Positions 62,589-64,000 of a DNA stretch of 64,000 nt are shown here, piece by piece (position 1 is the first letter of the stretch; each line of letters starts with the position of its first letter). The stretch covers positions 124,001 to 188,000 of the forward strand of contig NZ_JAHCVJ010000001.1 of the NCBI RefSeq assembly GCF_018476885.1, given 5' to 3'. The notes under the pieces are model-generated. The model was not told the origin of the DNA. It worked only from the letters and a program-made list of their open reading frames with translations, and did no database searches. The translations under genes and the position numbers were made by a program. Source of the DNA: Geoanaerobacter pelophilus. Lineage in GTDB: Bacteria; Desulfobacterota; Desulfuromonadia; Geobacterales; DSM-12255.

Positions 62589-63320
62589 CTAACGTAGCCA
62601 CTCGTTTTCTCTCTTTTCTTTGCCGATGGTGGTCGAGGGTCCATGACCGGGAATCACCACAGTATCATCGGGAAGAGCAAAAAGTTTGTTTTTAATCGAT
62701 GCAATCAACGTATCGTGCGATCCCCCGGGAAGATCAGTACGTCCGACTGAATCGGCAAAAAGGGTGTCGCCGGTGAGAACCAGGTTCCGGTCGGCAAAAT
62801 AAAGGGAGCAGCCACCAGGGGTGTGACCGGGGGTGTGGATCACCTTTATGGCAGTAGTGCCGACAGTCACAACCATGCCGTCTTCAAGGTGCATGTCCGG
62901 CATCGGGGAATTTTCCGCCATCAGGCCGTACATGGTTGAAACCTCGGCAGCCCGCACCAGCTGTGCTTCATCAGCTGCATGAATCATCAGCTTTGCCCCG
63001 GTCGCTTCCAGCAACGCCTTGTTACCGCCAACATGGTCAAAATGACCATGGGTGTTGATAATATGAGTGATCTTGAGTTTGCTCCGATTGACGGCAGCAA
63101 TGACCCTCCCCGGCTCGGCCCCGGGATCGACCACAACCCCCTCGCCGTTGCCGCAATCAATGATCAGGCAGTTGACCCCCAGAGAACCGACAATCAGCGT
63201 TTCCAGCAAATCAGGCATTCTTTTCCCCTCCGTCATCTTTCGAGCACTGTCCCCTCTGCTGCACGATATTGACAACAGTGCGGCAATCAGCAAGCACAGC
63301 CATAGAGCAGTATTTTTCAT
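62589..63320 (-). CDS. Metallo-beta-lactamase-fold hydrolase (glyoxalase II-like)
   Basis: 243 aa from ATG 63320, with a signal-like N-terminus (MKNTALWLCLLIAALLSISCS). The MBL core has an intact HXHXDH site (NTHGHFDHVGG), then IHTPGHTPGG, LTGDTLF and IPGHGPST, so it should be active, in contrast to the copy at 37-38 kb. An internal ATG at 63218 (residue 35) follows GGAGGGG at a good distance and would give a 209-aa cytoplasmic protein; either start could be right. Confidence 0.88.
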   Translation of the reverse strand: MKNTALWLCLLIAALLSISCSRGDSARKMTEGKRMPDLLETLIVGSLGVNCLIIDCGNGEGVVVDPGAEPGRVIAAVNRSKLKITHIINTHGHFDHVGGNKALLEATGAKLMIHAADEAQLVRAAEVSTMYGLMAENSPMPDMHLEDGMVVTVGTTAIKVIHTPGHTPGGCSLYFADRNLVLTGDTLFADSVGRTDLPGGSHDTLIASIKNKLFALPDDTVVIPGHGPSTTIGKEKRENEWLR

Positions 63321-63344
63321 ATTACCATCCGCAGGCAGCGGCCA

Positions 63345-64000
63345 TCAAAAAAGATCCAGATTTTCGTTATTCAATTTGGTGAAAGGATTATTGTGAAACC
63401 CTTTCTTTTCTCGATCAACAGCCGGCGGCGTATTCCGGACCGGCTCCGGCTCAGGTTCTGGAGCAACAGCCAGGGCTTCCTGGCCATTATCGGGCGAATC
63501 CTTGTAAAAATACCGGTCATACAGCTTGTGGTAGGAACTCCACCGTGACTGGCTCTCCGGCTCCTTGCCGATGTGAGTCCTGATGCCATTGATCTTGGCG
63601 TCAAGATCGTCGAGATAATTGAGGATCGTCGCCTCAATGGTCTTGGGGCGCTTCGGCGAGCCATATTCATACTGGCCATGATGCGAAAGCATCATATGCT
63701 TGAGGAGGATCGCCGTCTCAGGCGGGAACCCCGGAATGGCGATGATCTTTTCCTGGATCATCTCCACACCGATGGTGATATGGCCGATCAGCTTCCCTTC
63801 ATCGGTATAATCAAACGAGCGGAGATAGACCATCTCCCTGACTTTGCCGATGTCGTGCAGCAAAGCGCCGACAATCAGCAGATCGCGGTTGAGCGGAGCG
63901 TACAGCGGGGTAATGGTGTCAACCAGCTTGGCAACAGCCAGGGAATGTTCGAGGAGGCCGCCGAGATAGACATGGTGCATCCCTTTGGCTGCCGGAGCAA
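63345..64000 (-). CDS. HD-domain exoribonuclease, YhaM/CBF1-like (5' end missing)
   Basis: The frame runs off the window at 64000; the visible 217 codons read PAAKGMHHVYLGGLLEHSLAV at the HD region's start. HD motif in LLIVGALLHDIGKV (H and D ligands), then HITIGVEMI and LKHMMLSHHGQYEYGSPKRP; the tail is Pro/Glu-rich, ending NNPFTKLNNENLDLF. This matches the C-terminal HD part of YhaM-type 3'-5' exonucleases, whose N-terminal OB domain would lie beyond the window. No complete start is visible. Confidence 0.85.
   Translation of the reverse strand, partial: APAAKGMHHVYLGGLLEHSLAVAKLVDTITPLYAPLNRDLLIVGALLHDIGKVREMVYLRSFDYTDEGKLIGHITIGVEMIQEKIIAIPGFPPETAILLKHMMLSHHGQYEYGSPKRPKTIEATILNYLDDLDAKINGIRTHIGKEPESQSRWSSYHKLYDRYFYKDSPDNGQEALAVAPEPEPEPVRNTPPAVDREKKGFHNNPFTKLNNENLDLF

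Overview
The window looks like a chromosomal segment of a Geobacter-type bacterium (Geobacterales, Desulfobacterota). The pointers are multiheme c-type cytochromes, citramalate synthase next to aspartate kinase, the PrsK/PrsR two-component pair, a selenocysteine formate dehydrogenase, and a tig-clpP-clpX-lon block followed by an unusual type II secretion (T2SS) cluster. From memory, this last arrangement resembles the oxpG region of Geobacter sulfurreducens; no search was run. About 60 protein genes, five tRNAs and several terminators and promoters are supported. No phage, insertion sequence or CRISPR array was seen.

Layout. 1-15 kb (minus strand): a dense block running PPIase, polyprenol-phosphate glycosyltransferase, small membrane protein, NHL-repeat lipoprotein, three multiheme cytochromes, GspF, GspE, PilM/PilN/PilO-like proteins, a PilP/GspC-like protein, a secretin with TPR and cohesin domains, two pseudopilins, then the start of an ABC ATPase. 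15-21.7 kb: tRNA-Asp, tRNA-Val, tRNA-Asp, then lon, clpX, clpP, tig and tRNA-Leu. 21.8-31 kb: cimA, lysC, tsaE, a CBS protein, nnr, prsR, prsK and a UDP-glucuronate-epimerase-like gene. 32-38.4 kb: pta and ackA (convergent), a 2[4Fe-4S] ferredoxin, an MJ0042/DUF3426 protein, a DUF1573 protein, a degenerate metallo-beta-lactamase-fold protein and tRNA-Arg. 38.8-48.9 kb: a DUF3300/DUF2950 pair, then a porin and a complete formate dehydrogenase N operon (fdnG with in-frame UGA, fdnH, fdnI, fdhE). 49-64 kb: ogt, murJ, a triheme cytochrome, DUF3047, YtxH and TPR proteins, ptsP, a thioesterase, a response regulator with degenerate GGDEF, mscL, an EndoQ-like nuclease next to family-4 uracil-DNA glycosylase, a phospholipase-C-like protein, coaBC, an MBL hydrolase and a YhaM-like HD protein cut by the window edge.

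How it fits together. The first block pairs candidate periplasmic or surface electron carriers with a hybrid T2SS/type IV pilus-like exporter, so the cytochromes and NHL protein are plausible cargo or partners (inference). The fdn operon would oxidise periplasmic formate and pass electrons to quinone, with the adjacent porin possibly admitting formate. Pta/AckA and ferredoxin fit acetate-based metabolism. Base composition appears to shift from roughly mid-40s % GC left of the tRNA-Arg at 38.3 kb to high-50s % to its right, although both halves carry housekeeping genes.
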